A stretch of 20,028 nucleotides of DNA. Source: Phoronis ovalis. Lineage: Eukaryota; Phoronida; Phoronidae. The translations under genes and the position numbers were made by a program. Of this stretch, positions 11,501-19,637 are shown piece by piece. The notes beneath the pieces were generated by a model. It worked only from the letters and a program-made list of their open reading frames with translations, was not told the DNA's origin and did not search any database. Position 1 is the first letter of the stretch; every line of letters begins with the position of its first letter. The DNA lies in contig JAOXYB010008678.1 in assembly GCA_028565635.1 (NCBI GenBank), positions 1 through 20,028 of the forward strand, read 5' to 3'.

Positions 11501-14500
11501 ATATTTACCTTTGTGGGCATAAAACTCGGTGTCATCCAAAGCGACTAGTGTATGGTTGTAAAGTGAACAGAATGTTGATACTAATGGCACAATGCTGTTG
11601 ACAGTGTCTTTGTTTGAAGGCAGTAGTCCATGTGACAACATCTGAAGCAGGGATGACTTAGACCTTAAACAATAGTAGGAGCAGGAGTTATTGAAATAAA
11701 TACAACCAATGCAAAGAGTTTGACTTGATATAACAGATCATACATTTTCAGTAATAGAAGAAACATGGTGTCTTTGTGGTACTCTTGCTTTGCACACTTA
11801 GCGGTTATGAAGCATTACATTTAGAAAAGATTAAACACATTGCTTTTCCGTTACTTTCAATTCTCTGTATGATCTAGAAAAATTAAAAAAGCAGCATGCC
11901 TAGAAATGGTTTGTGATTGAAACTGGTTAAACGATTTATACAGATCTTAAACTTACAATGTTTTGATACTAAAAAGCAGCATGTCTAGAAATGGTTTGTG
12001 GTTAAATATGATTTACTCACTAATTTAAATAGATTAAAGGTTAAACTACAATATTCAAGCAGTTTTGATATATTCAGAAAAACATATCAATAATGATTTA
12101 GACATGTTAAACAACACCATTTTATTCAATATTTACATAATGAAACAAATGAATACAAGGCAAAAATATACTCGAGTTACCACTAAATATACTTACCCAG
12201 TGGAGGATATAATTGAGGCTGTTTGGCAAGCATGCCACAAGCTTCTAATAAATACAGGGTTAAATGCTAACGAGTATAATAATCTGAAATGATAAGTATA
12301 AACAACAGCGTCATGCAAAAATTGATGAGTTATACTCCGTATACGCAGACATGTGACTTTCAGACAAAACAGCTTTATCTCAACTATCCCTAGTTCTCAT
12401 ATTAATGATTTGTCATTCTTACAAACTTTCAAAGCACTATAAATTGTTTTATTCCTTATGAAATCATAAATCCAAAAGAAAATATATATCTGCAAAATTC
12501 GGATAAGGTTGATCAACAAAAATAGAAGTATTTTTGTAAAACAAGGTGTTCAAACTCTTGGAAAATTAGAAAATTGGCAAATTCATAAATTGGATGTTGC
12601 CAAAAAGTTCTGCTGATATCAATGTAACACTAGCTACTGAAGTATGATGTAACTAAAAAAGCATGTAGACTTACCTTGTTTTGTGTACATATTGCTTTAA
12701 GGAAGACAACAACAAATGACATATTTTACAGACACCCGTTAAGATGTGAAGACTTGGTTCTCTTAACATCGTAGAAATAATTCCCCTGACATGCTGGGGC
12801 GAATTGAGCATGTCAACACATTCTTGCTGCAGTTCAGTCAGGTCATTGTACGGCTGTAACAAATTGACGCAATATTATCAAATTAAGGCTGACTAGCGTG
12901 CGTAAACTATGTTTAAGTTTTAAAATATCTCTGGTCTATGAGAAATATTACAAGTAGTTACATATTTAATAATATGTTTTGCAATCATTTAAGTACAACA
13001 AAGAAATGTTTCTTTTATAATAATACCAATAGTATAAATTATTATATACAATAAGTTCTTTTTTAGAATATACATGAGATTATGGCTTTATTACATTTCA
13101 TAATTCTAAAATATATTTTTATCAGTTTTAAACTATAAAACAAAGAATACTTGCAAAGAAGACTACTATACAAACCATATATTCCTCCTCTGAATCAGAA
13201 TCATCATCTTGTGTATTTTTTGCATTATATTCTGGCTGTAATTGGTTGATTAAAGCTTGTAAAATTGCTAAATATACATTGATTTCATCCGCTGTTATTT
13301 GATCTAAAATATCAAATAGAACAAAACGATTGTACATAACAATAATATCATAAAATATTTCTGACCAGTACTAGCAACGACCACTCTGACCAGTACTAGC
13401 AACGACCACTTAGAAAACTAATTCAATGCTTACATAATAAAATTAGGAATTCCAAAAACAATACGTCACTGAAATGGTTTGCAGCTTAAAAAAAACAAAA
13501 AATTTTATTTTAATTTTTTACAAAGTTAAATTACATATTTTCACCAGTTTACTGCACACATTTTACTGCAGTACAAACTAGTTCTAGCCTCCTTGGCCAG
13601 TAATACAACAAAATCAGCAGGTACCTACCTATATATCTATCAGCAAATGACAAAATGGCATGAAGTAGCCACAAAGAAGGTATTATTTTTTGTTTGTAAC
13701 TAGACTTTTGATTAGTTGCTTTTGGTTCATTTGCAGTACCAGAAGCCTCTAAACAGACACCAACTGCTTGTAAAAGATGAGAGAAGGGAAATGTAATTTG
13801 TCCATATATCAAAGCTGGTAAGATGAATTGTCGTACTTGGTCTGTGTAGGGAACACAGAAAAATTCTTGGCACAATGACGTCATTACCACATGCCTGGAA
13901 GAAAATCAAACTTTTCTATCAGAGATGCAATCAGCCATGTATTTAGGATCTTTTCAATTTTAGCAAGCTAAATCTCAAAGACAGTCTGAGGTACAGGCAT
14001 AGTATTTGAGGTGTGACATCTCTGGGTTAGGCCATTTAGAGGTAAAAAGGTTAAAATTGTTTAAAACATCAAATATGATCTTATCAGGTTACACAAAGAT
14101 CATTTTGATGACCTTCGAGACTATCAAGTGCCAAAAGGTCAGCTTTCATTATTTGGCATTTTTTCAGTTAATCTATAGAGGGAATATGTTAAAACTAAAG
14201 AATGGTTGGTCATACAGGATTGAAGTTGATCTTGAGGTTGTTAGGTCATCTGAAGGTAAAGAGGACAAAATCTCCAAATTGTGTGAAACTTTCAAAAATG
14301 AGACTCACTTGTGATTTAGAGGTCATTCAGAAGTATTGGATGATTTTTAAGTCCATAGAAACCAAAACAAGAAAGATCTTTAAAAAAATTTAAAGTTATT
14401 TTTTTAAATTCCTGTTATGATTTTTTTGTTATGAAAGTTGTTTACAGTTTGGTGCTGTCATTAATATTTGTGAAGTTAATTGATTTTCCAGGCTTTTCTT

Positions 14501-17500
14501 ATTACTTACATCTAGCCATAACTTGATTACAAAGTAGGACATTCACACATATACCACAGTGTAAATAAAGGGCCAGTTTCCTATGTCTTTGCTAAGTTTA
14601 AAAATATTTCTGTAAACTTAATTTGCAGTTGCAATAAATGTCTTAAATATCAAGTACACATGTAAATATAAGAACATGGATTTTACCTTAGAATGGGGTT
14701 CTTTTGTGAAGATGAAAAGGTGACAGGTTTAATTATTAGTTCAAATAAGCTCGCTGCGACAGGTGTAGGTGGGTTGCTTGATTTCTCTATGCTTGAGGGA
14801 ATCTTTGTATCAACTAACAATCTCATTACAGCATAATAACCTGAAAAAAATATTTTATCACAGTTAATGCCTACCTTGTTATGTAGAATAATTTATGCCT
14901 CTATTACAATTAAAATATATTGCTGGAATTAATGTTTTCTGCATAATGCAATCAGTTCACTGAAATCTTTAGGATTTTTCTAAACAATATCGTTGTAATC
15001 GTAACATTTTGGCCACATTATTGAGACTTTCTAATTTTAATGCTTATGGTTTTAGTTTTAAAATACTAAAAAGGGAACACTGTCCAACTAAAAATAATGA
15101 CCGTGGTCTTGATGATCTTTATAGCACTTTCCGAAATGTTCCTTACCCTTTGAAATAAGACACTGATAAATTCTATGCATTACTTGCTCACAAGCATAAG
15201 CAGGTACAGTTGCACTGTAGGTCTTCAGGTCCGTGAATATCTCAAGCATTCTCAGTGGCACAGCTATTGTCTGCCCTTGTTTGTTAGCAATCTGGGACAA
15301 ATGGCTGCAAACAAAACACTGTGCTGAACATTAACAGTGAGTTTGATCAAAGATGTTAGATCATTTGTAGATAGAACACATTTAAGTAAAATGACAGAAA
15401 AAAATACTGAGGAAACCTGTTAAACTGTCATTCTGTCTAAGTTCTTTCTAAGTTCACTCACAGAATATGAGTGCAAGTTATGATGTTAGATACAAAGCTG
15501 GCAGAATACAAGTTGAGTTGGGCCATGATAAAGAAAACAAACCATTGTCTAGTACAGAACTCAAAAAATAAAGGATAAATAATCAGAAAATTATGTTCCA
15601 TTGCATTATTACAAAAATCCAAAAGCAGCAACTTTGGGATGTCCAAAACTATTATTCAGTACTGACAGACACTTTTTAATTAACTTGTTTAAAACAACTG
15701 CACGGTTTTCCCTTCAGTGATGTCATCAGTTTCCTTAAATTAGTTACAACAAAAGACTTAAGACTAATACCTGTTACACAAACATAAAATACTAGCAAGT
15801 TGTTGGCAGGTAGTTTCAGGATCTTGTTTTAAATTTTCCAACGCCAGTCCATTGTGTTTTATGAGAATCTGGCACAACCATGTCTGAAATAGGCCTCTTA
15901 TTACTATATACACTTAAATATATCTTTTTAACATTAAAAAAATTTAAGTTTCTCAAAAATTGTATTGTTTTAAAGAGTTGTTTGTGTGTTGATACATAAG
16001 TTTGACATTGCTTACTTAGGTGGTCACTTTTGGCAACAAACATATGGTGGCCTTTGGTGGATTGGAAAGCAATAATGATAATGTACATAGAGCAAGCTCC
16101 ATTTTTTATTCAGCTTGTCTAGGATTTTGTGACACTCAATGTTGTAATAAATAATCTAAACTCACACTTTTGAAGCCTGTCATGTTTGAAGTTACTGTAC
16201 TGTTATGCAATCACTTAAATTACTACATATACATTACAGGAATAATTATTAGTATCAAAGCTTTAATACTATAACCAGATATCTGGCCTAATAATGATAT
16301 CAGAGACGACTAGTCGCATCTTAAAGGATCCTGTTCTATGTTGTGCTATGTATAAAATCGGACCAAACTGTATCTGCTAAGAGGTGGTAGACGTCAAGGG
16401 ATTTCCTGAGTTAGCCAATCAGGTTGTAGGAATTTTAACTGCACCACTTTCGATCAAAAATAGGTTAAAATGCCAGGGACTTTCCAAAAATTTCAGCTTC
16501 GTGGTTACGCTTTGAACACTTGGGAAACTAAATCAATTTATATTCATCAATTTTCAGCCAGCTGTCCTAGACCCCCCATAGTTATTATAACTGCAATCTT
16601 ACCAGTCTTTCAGAGTCTAGTTGTTCATGGTAAAAGAATACAATCTGCCTCAGAAGTACTGATAACTGATGACGTCCAGGAGGTTGTCTTCTATTTTGGA
16701 TGTCTTTTTTAATTGTGTCAAAAAATAATCTGATTTCATTCTTTTGCTTCTCTCTCATCTTCGCTGATCTATAGTAAGCTTGGATTTTTGTTGCACTGGT
16801 ATTCTGTTTTCTTATTGTATCACGCTTTGCTCTCTCGTCTTGAGCTCTCTGAAGGAGACTCGATTTCTGTTCCTATCAAGGACAAAATTGTGTGCTATAT
16901 TTTAATATGTAATTTAAACTTATCAAGTAAAAAGCATATGTTTTTATTTTATTTGTTACCATATTTTCTCTAATAATTGCCCCCTGCTTTAATAATTGCC
17001 CCCTCTAATAATTACCCCTGAGGCAGCAATTTTAGTTGAAGACCCATTTTAATTCAATATTATGTATATATAGTTGATTAGCTCTTTTTTGGATGATGTG
17101 TATTTATTAGTAATATTTCCCAAATTATCTTTTTATAAGTGCTTTGGCTCGCAAAACAAACTTCGGATCATCTCCAATAATATTTTCAATAAAATTTCCA
17201 TACTGAGTATGGCACGAGGTGATTGGTTTACACTTCTTGCCAAAGACTCAAAATAATTGTGTTTCCAAGTTGGGTAAGGTGGTATTTACTGCACAAATTT
17301 CTCTTGGTATGTGACCAACAAAATAAATGTACTGTTTGTTTAAGGTTTGGAAGAGTTTATATTTTGAAGAAAAATGCCTCACACACAGAATTTTGCTAAA
17401 TAATCGATTTTGTTTGATAAACTGCCTTAAGTGCTGCAAACTATAGAATTAAAACATCTTAAATACTCATGCCAGGAGTATAAAGAACCCGGGGGGGGGG

Positions 17501-18339
17501 ACTCAGGTTATTTTTTGGTAGTGGTGTGCAGCCGAGTTGAAAATTTTGGATTTGGATTGTATACTCTTTATTGTATTTTTTTGGATTGCTATCGTAAAGA
17601 AATTCAAAAATTTGGATTGCTATATACCCACTGCTCACAGCAAATAATTTGGATTAATTTTAGGTTTGTAACCATAATTCCATAAATAAATTTTGGAATT
17701 TGGTTTATCAGTCAGTTTGCGTAAAAATGGATTGCTATACTCAAATATTTTAAAATTTTGGATTGCTACCATTACCACAAAATTTGGATTACTACCCTAA
17801 AATTTCAAAAAATTTGGATTGGGTTTGCTACCACAAGCTAAAATTTTGGATTGGGTTCCACATCCCCATAGTCAAAAAACCTTGAGTACCCCAGCCCCAG
17901 GGATAAAGAAGTTAATATTCGCCCCCCAAAAAACTTTTTTTTTTAAATAATCGCCCTGTTTGATCCATGTGTATACTAGCCTAAAAGCACACAGTACTGC
18001 AGTTTATACTGAACAAACTAAGTTGATTGCTCCCGACTTTGTTCAAATATATATAATAAATTCAAGAATAAAATGAGATTTAAAATCAGGAGCTGGTCTG
18101 ATACGAAAGTTCTTTCAGGTAGAGAACAGTTAACTGAGGTAACTTTCACCCTTAACTGTATTCCAACAGAAACGTTGTGGCCCTTTTGTGGTTACATCAA
18201 GAAGGAGAATCGCCACAATCCAATCAGATCGGAAGACGGAAATATAACCGAAAAAAACAAAACGTTCACTAACATGTTTACTTGCTCCTCCAAGAGATTG
18301 TATTGGTTTTCTTCTAAATTCTCCCTCGAAGCTGTACAT
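5424..18339 (-). CDS. UBE3C: UBE3C, HECT-type E3 ubiquitin ligase, complete gene of 20 coding exons
   Basis: This is a HECT E3 ligase that takes ubiquitin from an E2 onto its own cysteine and passes it to substrates. The family builds Lys29/Lys48 chains and works with the proteasome. The joined coding exons, in order, are 18274-18339, 16603-16866, 15771-15883, 15147-15304, 14687-14840, 13629-13894, 13176-13303, 12675-12853, 12197-12283, 11509-11663, 11039-11262, 10530-10722, 10179-10273, 9656-9797, 8970-9214, 8537-8661, 7931-8120, 7286-7442, 6391-6521 and 5424-5594. They total 3243 nt, giving 1080 aa plus stop, against about 1083 in vertebrates. All introns are GT-AG and all phases agree. An IQ motif lies at about 47-62, the helical middle follows, HECT spans about 700-1080, and the active-site Cys is 1048. 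UBE3C is preferred over its paralogue UBE3B because of the end motif [19 protein letters not shown], the absence of the UBE3B insert before the active site, and the MYSFEGEF start. Confidence 0.96.
6215..6286. repeat. Imperfect hairpin, 28-nt arms, in UBE3C intron 19
   Basis: The left arm (6215-6242, AAACTCATCTGTTGTGTACA...) pairs with the right arm (6259-6286, ...TTTACACAACATGTGAGTTT) with about four mismatches around a 16-nt loop. It may be a miniature element or only a folded repeat; I find no clear target duplication. Confidence 0.5.
6391..6521 (-). CDS. UBE3C: UBE3C exon 19 (aa 981-1024)
   Basis: It encodes [20 protein letters not shown] and [14 protein letters not shown], the HECT C-lobe block just before the catalytic loop. 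The acceptor is ATTATTTAG and the donor GTAGGG, phase 0. Confidence 0.96.
6522..7285 (-). other. UBE3C intron 18 with CCAT microsatellite and a partial 138-bp duplication
   Basis: A (CCAT/CCAC)n tract lies at 6647-6677. Two similar stretches follow: GAAAAATTAGCGGACATCTT (from 6689) and GAAAATTTAGTGGTCATCTT (from 6828), the latter continuing AAAATGGCTGCCATG. They are 138-139 bp apart and look like copies of one dispersed repeat unit. Confidence 0.5.
7286..7442 (-). CDS. UBE3C: UBE3C exon 18 (aa 929-981)
   Basis: It encodes [38 protein letters not shown] and LKQHTNYS, the hinge side of the HECT domain. The acceptor is GTTTTAG and the donor GTAGTG; it ends in phase 1. No other frame shows this block, so it would be missed by ORF length alone. 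Confidence 0.95.
7931..8120 (-). CDS. UBE3C: UBE3C exon 17 (aa 865-928)
   Basis: It encodes [37 protein letters not shown] and [16 protein letters not shown]. This tracks vertebrate UBE3C (GLNFTVVNNDLGE), not UBE3B, which supports the paralogue call. The donor is GTGAGT, phase 0. Confidence 0.96.
8537..8661 (-). CDS. UBE3C: UBE3C exon 16 (aa 824-865)
   Basis: It encodes [20 protein letters not shown] and [16 protein letters not shown], the E2-binding part of the HECT N-lobe, almost identical in pattern to vertebrates. The acceptor is TTATTCCAG and the donor GTAAGT; it ends in phase 2. Confidence 0.95.
8970..9214 (-). CDS. UBE3C: UBE3C exon 15 (aa 742-823), HECT N-lobe core
   Basis: It contains [17 protein letters not shown], the signature of the HECT N-lobe, then LLYPNPQA and [11 protein letters not shown]. 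The acceptor is CTTATTTCAG and the donor GTTTGA; phase 1 in, phase 0 out. Confidence 0.96.
9656..9797 (-). CDS. UBE3C: UBE3C exon 14 (aa 695-742), start of HECT region
   Basis: It encodes [14 protein letters not shown] and [17 protein letters not shown], matching vertebrate IFQRLIYADKQEVQ and [17 protein letters not shown], the usual entry to the HECT N-lobe. The donor is GTGAGG, phase 1. Confidence 0.95.
10179..10273 (-). CDS. UBE3C: UBE3C exon 13 (aa 663-694)
   Basis: A short exon encoding [20 protein letters not shown] followed by [12 protein letters not shown], paralleling vertebrate LAVLTELPFVVPFEERVK. The acceptor is CTTTTTCAG and the donor GTATTT. It leads into the HECT domain. Confidence 0.93.
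10530..10722 (-). CDS. UBE3C: UBE3C exon 12 (aa 599-663)
   Basis: It encodes [20 protein letters not shown] then [14 protein letters not shown], matching vertebrate LVKMLKSRDTRRNFCPPNHWL. The acceptor is CTCCAACAG and the donor GTAAAA; it ends in phase 1. Confidence 0.95.
11039..11262 (-). CDS. UBE3C: UBE3C exon 11 (aa 524-598)
   Basis: It carries the conserved block [19 protein letters not shown], nearly the same as vertebrate [19 protein letters not shown], and ends with [10 protein letters not shown]. The acceptor is ATTTTTAG and the donor GTTTGT; phase 1 in, phase 0 out. It ends the helical region before HECT. Confidence 0.95.
11314..11442 (-). other. Exon-like segment in UBE3C intron 10 (possible poison exon)
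   Basis: This 129-nt segment has a strong acceptor (a T-rich tract then GGCAG, with a second CAG directly after: a NAGNAG site) and a strong donor (ATG then GTATGT). In its own phase-0 frame it is open for 43 codons, including [17 protein letters not shown]. The UBE3C reading phase at this junction is 1, so inclusion after exon 10 would give a TGA within three codons. It is not needed for a full-length protein. A cassette that triggers mRNA decay, a cryptic exon, or a fragment of something else are all possible. Confidence 0.35.
11509..11663 (-). CDS. UBE3C: UBE3C exon 10 (aa 472-524)
   Basis: It encodes [20 protein letters not shown], then [20 protein letters not shown], matching vertebrate GSMVPLLQVISRGS and SSLFSHSLISIHDNEFF. 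The acceptor is TGTTTAAG and the donor GTAAAT. It ends in phase 1 and joins exon 11 directly to give a Val codon. Confidence 0.92.
11886..12005. repeat. Diverged ~84-bp tandem duplication in UBE3C intron 9
   Basis: A 35-nt string starting AAAAAGCAGCATG and continuing CTAGAAATGGTTTGTG occurs at 11886-11920 and again at 11971-12005 with a few substitutions. The sequence between and after them is weakly alike as well, so an 84-bp unit was probably duplicated and has decayed. Confidence 0.6.
12197..12283 (-). CDS. UBE3C: UBE3C exon 9 (aa 443-472), short
   Basis: An 87-nt exon encoding [20 protein letters not shown] then QTASIISST, nearly identical in pattern to vertebrate [17 protein letters not shown]. 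The acceptor is ATTTCAG and the donor GTAAGT. It is easily missed because its open frame is short; it is required to keep the conserved block. Confidence 0.92.
12675..12853 (-). CDS. UBE3C: UBE3C exon 8 (aa 384-443)
   Basis: It encodes [20 protein letters not shown] through [19 protein letters not shown], a helical stretch matching the vertebrate segment around ASVCHTLMVQHRMM. The acceptor is TTGTTACAG and the donor a consensus GTAAGT; it ends in phase 2. Confidence 0.92.
13176..13303 (-). CDS. UBE3C: UBE3C exon 7 (aa 341-383), acidic segment
   Basis: It encodes [20 protein letters not shown], then an acidic run, [11 protein letters not shown]. Vertebrate UBE3C has an equivalent HDSASDSEEESEE stretch after LRVLQTFLSQL. 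The donor GTTTGT follows ATG in phase 0, which fits exon 8. Confidence 0.9.
13361..13410. repeat. Perfect 2 x 25-bp tandem duplication in UBE3C intron 6
   Basis: Two identical 25-bp copies beginning CTGACCAGTACTAGC lie head to tail (13361-13385 and 13386-13410). The lack of any difference suggests a recent duplication or a polymorphic minisatellite with two units. The repeat lies 58 bp upstream of the exon 7 acceptor. Confidence 0.85.
13629..13894 (-). CDS. UBE3C: UBE3C exon 6 (aa 252-341)
   Basis: It encodes [20 protein letters not shown], then a Lys/Ser-rich linker and [16 protein letters not shown], paralleling vertebrate FLAAPFTDQIFHFIIPAL and PWLFYFVLTVGENYLG. The acceptor is TTCTTCCAG and the donor GTAGGT. 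It is phase 2 in, phase 1 out. Confidence 0.94.
13895..14686 (-). other. UBE3C intron 5 with diverged dispersed repeat
   Basis: The stretch 14000-14400 contains recurrent GAGGTCAT / AGGTCA / GGTCATAC-like strings, which look like a decayed dispersed repeat. Plus-strand open frames over it have no coding character. No exon is needed here. Confidence 0.4.
14687..14840 (-). CDS. UBE3C: UBE3C exon 5 (aa 201-252)
   Basis: It encodes [20 protein letters not shown] and then a Pro/Ser linker and [12 protein letters not shown], following the vertebrate GYYRSLYLLINSKLPSSIEY and ILLENVLKPLHF. The acceptor is TTTTTTCAG and the donor GTAAAA; the exon ends in phase 2. Confidence 0.93.
15147..15304 (-). 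CDS. UBE3C: UBE3C exon 4 (aa 148-201)
   Basis: It contains [19 protein letters not shown], equivalent to the vertebrate NVALPMRMLEVFSSENTY, then [15 protein letters not shown]. The acceptor is TTTGCAG and the donor is GTAAGG; the exon ends in phase 1. It belongs to the helical region ahead of the HECT domain. Confidence 0.93.
15771..15883 (-). CDS. UBE3C: UBE3C exon 3 (aa 111-148)
   Basis: It encodes [20 protein letters not shown] onward to SILCLCN, matching the vertebrate WLYQNLIKHSSLF region. The acceptor is TATTTCAG and the donor GTATTAG; it ends in phase 2 and is completed by exon 4. Confidence 0.9.
16603..16866 (-). CDS. UBE3C: UBE3C exon 2 (aa 23-110), IQ motif
   Basis: The exon opens with [16 protein letters not shown] and carries a calmodulin-binding-type IQ motif, [16 protein letters not shown] (about aa 47-62). 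It then gives [20 protein letters not shown], which parallels the vertebrate LTLLVRQLLFFYKQ region. The acceptor is AACAG at 16867-16871 and the donor is GTAAGA. It is 88 codons, phase 0 at both ends. Confidence 0.93.
16958..17045. repeat. Degenerate ATAATTGCCCC repeat element
   Basis: After ACCATATTTTCTC come three copies of TAATAATTGCCCC-like units (16970-16984, 16990-17003, 17006-17019). A similar string (TTAATATTCGCCCCCC, then AAATAATCGCCC) recurs at 17912-17957, just right of the G-rich element. The two stretches may be the ends of one older element into which the G-rich element inserted; this is inference. Confidence 0.4.
17488..17902. mobile_element. Second G-rich inverted-repeat element with 8-bp target duplication
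   Basis: The left end is CCCGGGGGGGGGGACTCAGG; the right end read in reverse complement starts CCCTGGGGCTGGGGTACTC and continues AAGG. Perfect 8-bp direct repeats ATAAAGAA flank it (17480-17487 and 17903-17910). The inside is a degenerate array built on AATTTGGATTGCTAC. Ends, size (415 bp), internal tandem design and 8-bp duplication match the element at 3246-3602, so they form one family; neither codes for a transposase. It lies within UBE3C intron 1. Confidence 0.74.
18274..18339 (-). CDS. UBE3C: UBE3C exon 1 (aa 1-22), start codon
   Basis: It encodes [20 protein letters not shown] followed by KH, matching the very conserved UBE3C N-terminus. The ATG is 18339-18337. I chose the donor GTTAGT after codon 22 because it is phase 0 and joins cleanly to exon 2; a nearby stronger-looking GTAAAC would shift the frame. 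Confidence 0.88.
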
Positions 18340-18873
18340 CGTGTACGGTGTATCAAGTTATTCTATCAAACTAATACAATCAAAGACGTTTCTAGAAGCT
18401 TTACTTTGTTTTGCGTTCTCGTTCAGCTGATTCATGGTTAATGAGTAACAGTTGTTATTGTCTGGTTACAAAACGACTTCATGTAAGGTCTTTTGACAAA
18501 TTTGAAAGTTTTTTATCGACAATGAATTATTGTATTAGAATATTATGTCAGTTAAGGGACACTATTTCAAAATAACTAATTTATCAGGTTGATTGTCAAA
18601 TATCTCAAGTTATATTTATTGGAAATACTCCCAACAGGTCTTACACGATTATTACACCATCTATACAGTGCTGCTACCTGTAGTCTAACAAGCGGTAGCA
18701 TTAAACTGGCATAAATTAATCACATTGATCAAGATCAAAATCGAAAACAAAAGTCAATAAACGATACAGTTAATTGTGTTCATGTGACATTATCAAAACT
18801 ATTAAAATAAAATCTTGTGCATCTTTCTGGTCTACAAATCTTCATAATTCATTTTCCTTAATTGTCCAGTTTA
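18340..18873. other. UBE3C 5' flank, probable promoter region
   Basis: This is the left part of the roughly 710-bp spacer between the UBE3C start codon and the stop of the same-strand NADAR gene. It must hold the UBE3C 5' untranslated region and promoter, but I see no clear TATA box or CpG-rich core. No coding frame is supported. Confidence 0.45.
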
Positions 18874-18882
18874 GGCTCTGCC

Positions 18883-18958
18883 TAGGATATATATAAAACT
18901 CTAAGCCTTTCGGATGTTATACCGCGTTGCCAATCCTCTTAGAGTTTTATATATCCTA
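18883..18958. mobile_element. 76-bp foldback element with 9-bp target duplication
   Basis: The terminal inverted repeats are TAGGATATATATAAAACTCT... (18883-18905) and the complement of TAGGATATATAAAACTCTAA... (18938-18958); the left arm has one additional AT. They enclose a 32-nt core with higher GC. A perfect 9-bp direct repeat GGCTCTGCC lies on both sides (18874-18882 and 18959-18967). The 28-bp palindrome at 4370-4397 shares the same ends. No protein is encoded. Confidence 0.7.
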
Positions 18959-19048
18959 GGCTCTGCCAACAATCAATAAGTCTGCATTTGACATAAATAT
19001 ATTAAAATTCACAAACACAATAAAAATACAAATAAATCATAATTCCAA

Positions 19049-19252
19049 TCATTTATTCTTTTTCAGTTCTTCTTTTACTTCTGTTAAAATGTAGCCAAGC
19101 AAGTTTGCTCCTCTCCATTTTGATTTATCTTTGGCATCAGGATTATTTGCTCCTAGCCCTATACCCCATATACAATCTCTAGGTGATGCTTCTACCAAAA
19201 CGTCATTACCAGTGTCCATCATTGCTTTGTTTAAATCCGGGTTTTGAGAGAA
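19049..19252 (-). CDS. NADAR-domain protein, last coding exon
   Basis: This is the C-terminal half of a NADAR (YbiA-like, DUF1768) domain. Family members cleave N-glycosidic bonds: bacterial YbiA-type proteins act on early riboflavin intermediates, and some NADAR proteins remove ADP-ribose from guanine in nucleic acid. Visible hallmarks are FSQNPDLNKAMMDTG, then LVEASPRDCIWGIGLG, and WRGANLLGYILTEVK before the stop (TGA 19051-19049). The acceptor is TTCTGTGCAG; the exon is 68 codons including stop, phase 0. It joins the exon at 19638-19789 to read KANIAK-FSQNPD, as expected for the family. The substrate in this organism cannot be told from sequence. Confidence 0.92.
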   Translation of the reverse strand, partial: FSQNPDLNKAMMDTGNDVLVEASPRDCIWGIGLGANNPDAKDKSKWRGANLLGYILTEVKEELKKNK

Positions 19253-19637
19253 CTGCACAGAAATGTAAAGTAATTTAATGTTTACTTATTTTTAATTCCA
19301 AGACATATTAGACAAAATCAAAAAAATGTAAACTGTGGGGTAAAAATCGAAATAGCTTGAATATTCATAATAATTAAACCATTTTTATTGTTATTATTTA
19401 CACTATATATCATATTAATTGACAAAGATCCTGTAACCGATATAAAGACTACTGAATAATCATATAATTATGTGAAGTGAAAATATAATACAGGAATATC
19501 TATCCTGAAATATTAAAATCCCACCACTGTATATGTGACAAAGCATTAAGATCTTGTCCTAAAATAAGCGAGAATGTTCTATGCTTTACCCACTGATAGA
19601 TTCACTTAATTGAAAATATTTAATTTAATTATTTTAC

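Larger units (their letters stand above)
16867..18273 (-). other. UBE3C intron 1, repeat-rich
   Basis: At 1407 bp this is the longest intron of the gene. It holds three short copies of a TAATAATTGCCCC-type unit (16970-17020), a related CGCCCCCC / ATCGCCC segment at 17912-17960, and the complete G-rich element at 17488-17902. No coding exon is needed here, since exons 1 and 2 join in phase. Confidence 0.75.

Noticed and set aside
14006-14393. Two overlapping plus-strand frames (102 and 63 codons) as a gene
   Set aside because: They fall in UBE3C intron 5 within AGGTCA-rich decayed repeat sequence, overlap one another in different frames and have no domain-like pattern.
16470-16712. 80-codon plus-strand open frame
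   Set aside because: It is the shadow of UBE3C exon 2, which carries the conserved IQ and [11 protein letters not shown] motifs on the minus strand.
18282-18339. UBE3C exon 1 ending at the donor GTAAAC
   Set aside because: It is a good-looking donor but phase 1, which would put exon 2 out of frame; the GTTAGT donor eight bases further on restores phase 0 and the expected GGAS-K junction.
5424-18339. UBE3B instead of UBE3C
   Set aside because: The catalytic region lacks the UBE3B insert before the active site and matches the UBE3C ending; the N-terminus MYSFEGEF is also of UBE3C type.
18073-18441. 122-codon plus-strand open frame
   Set aside because: It lies antisense to UBE3C exon 1 and the start of its 5' flank; the peptide has no family resemblance, while the minus strand encodes the conserved UBE3C N-terminus.
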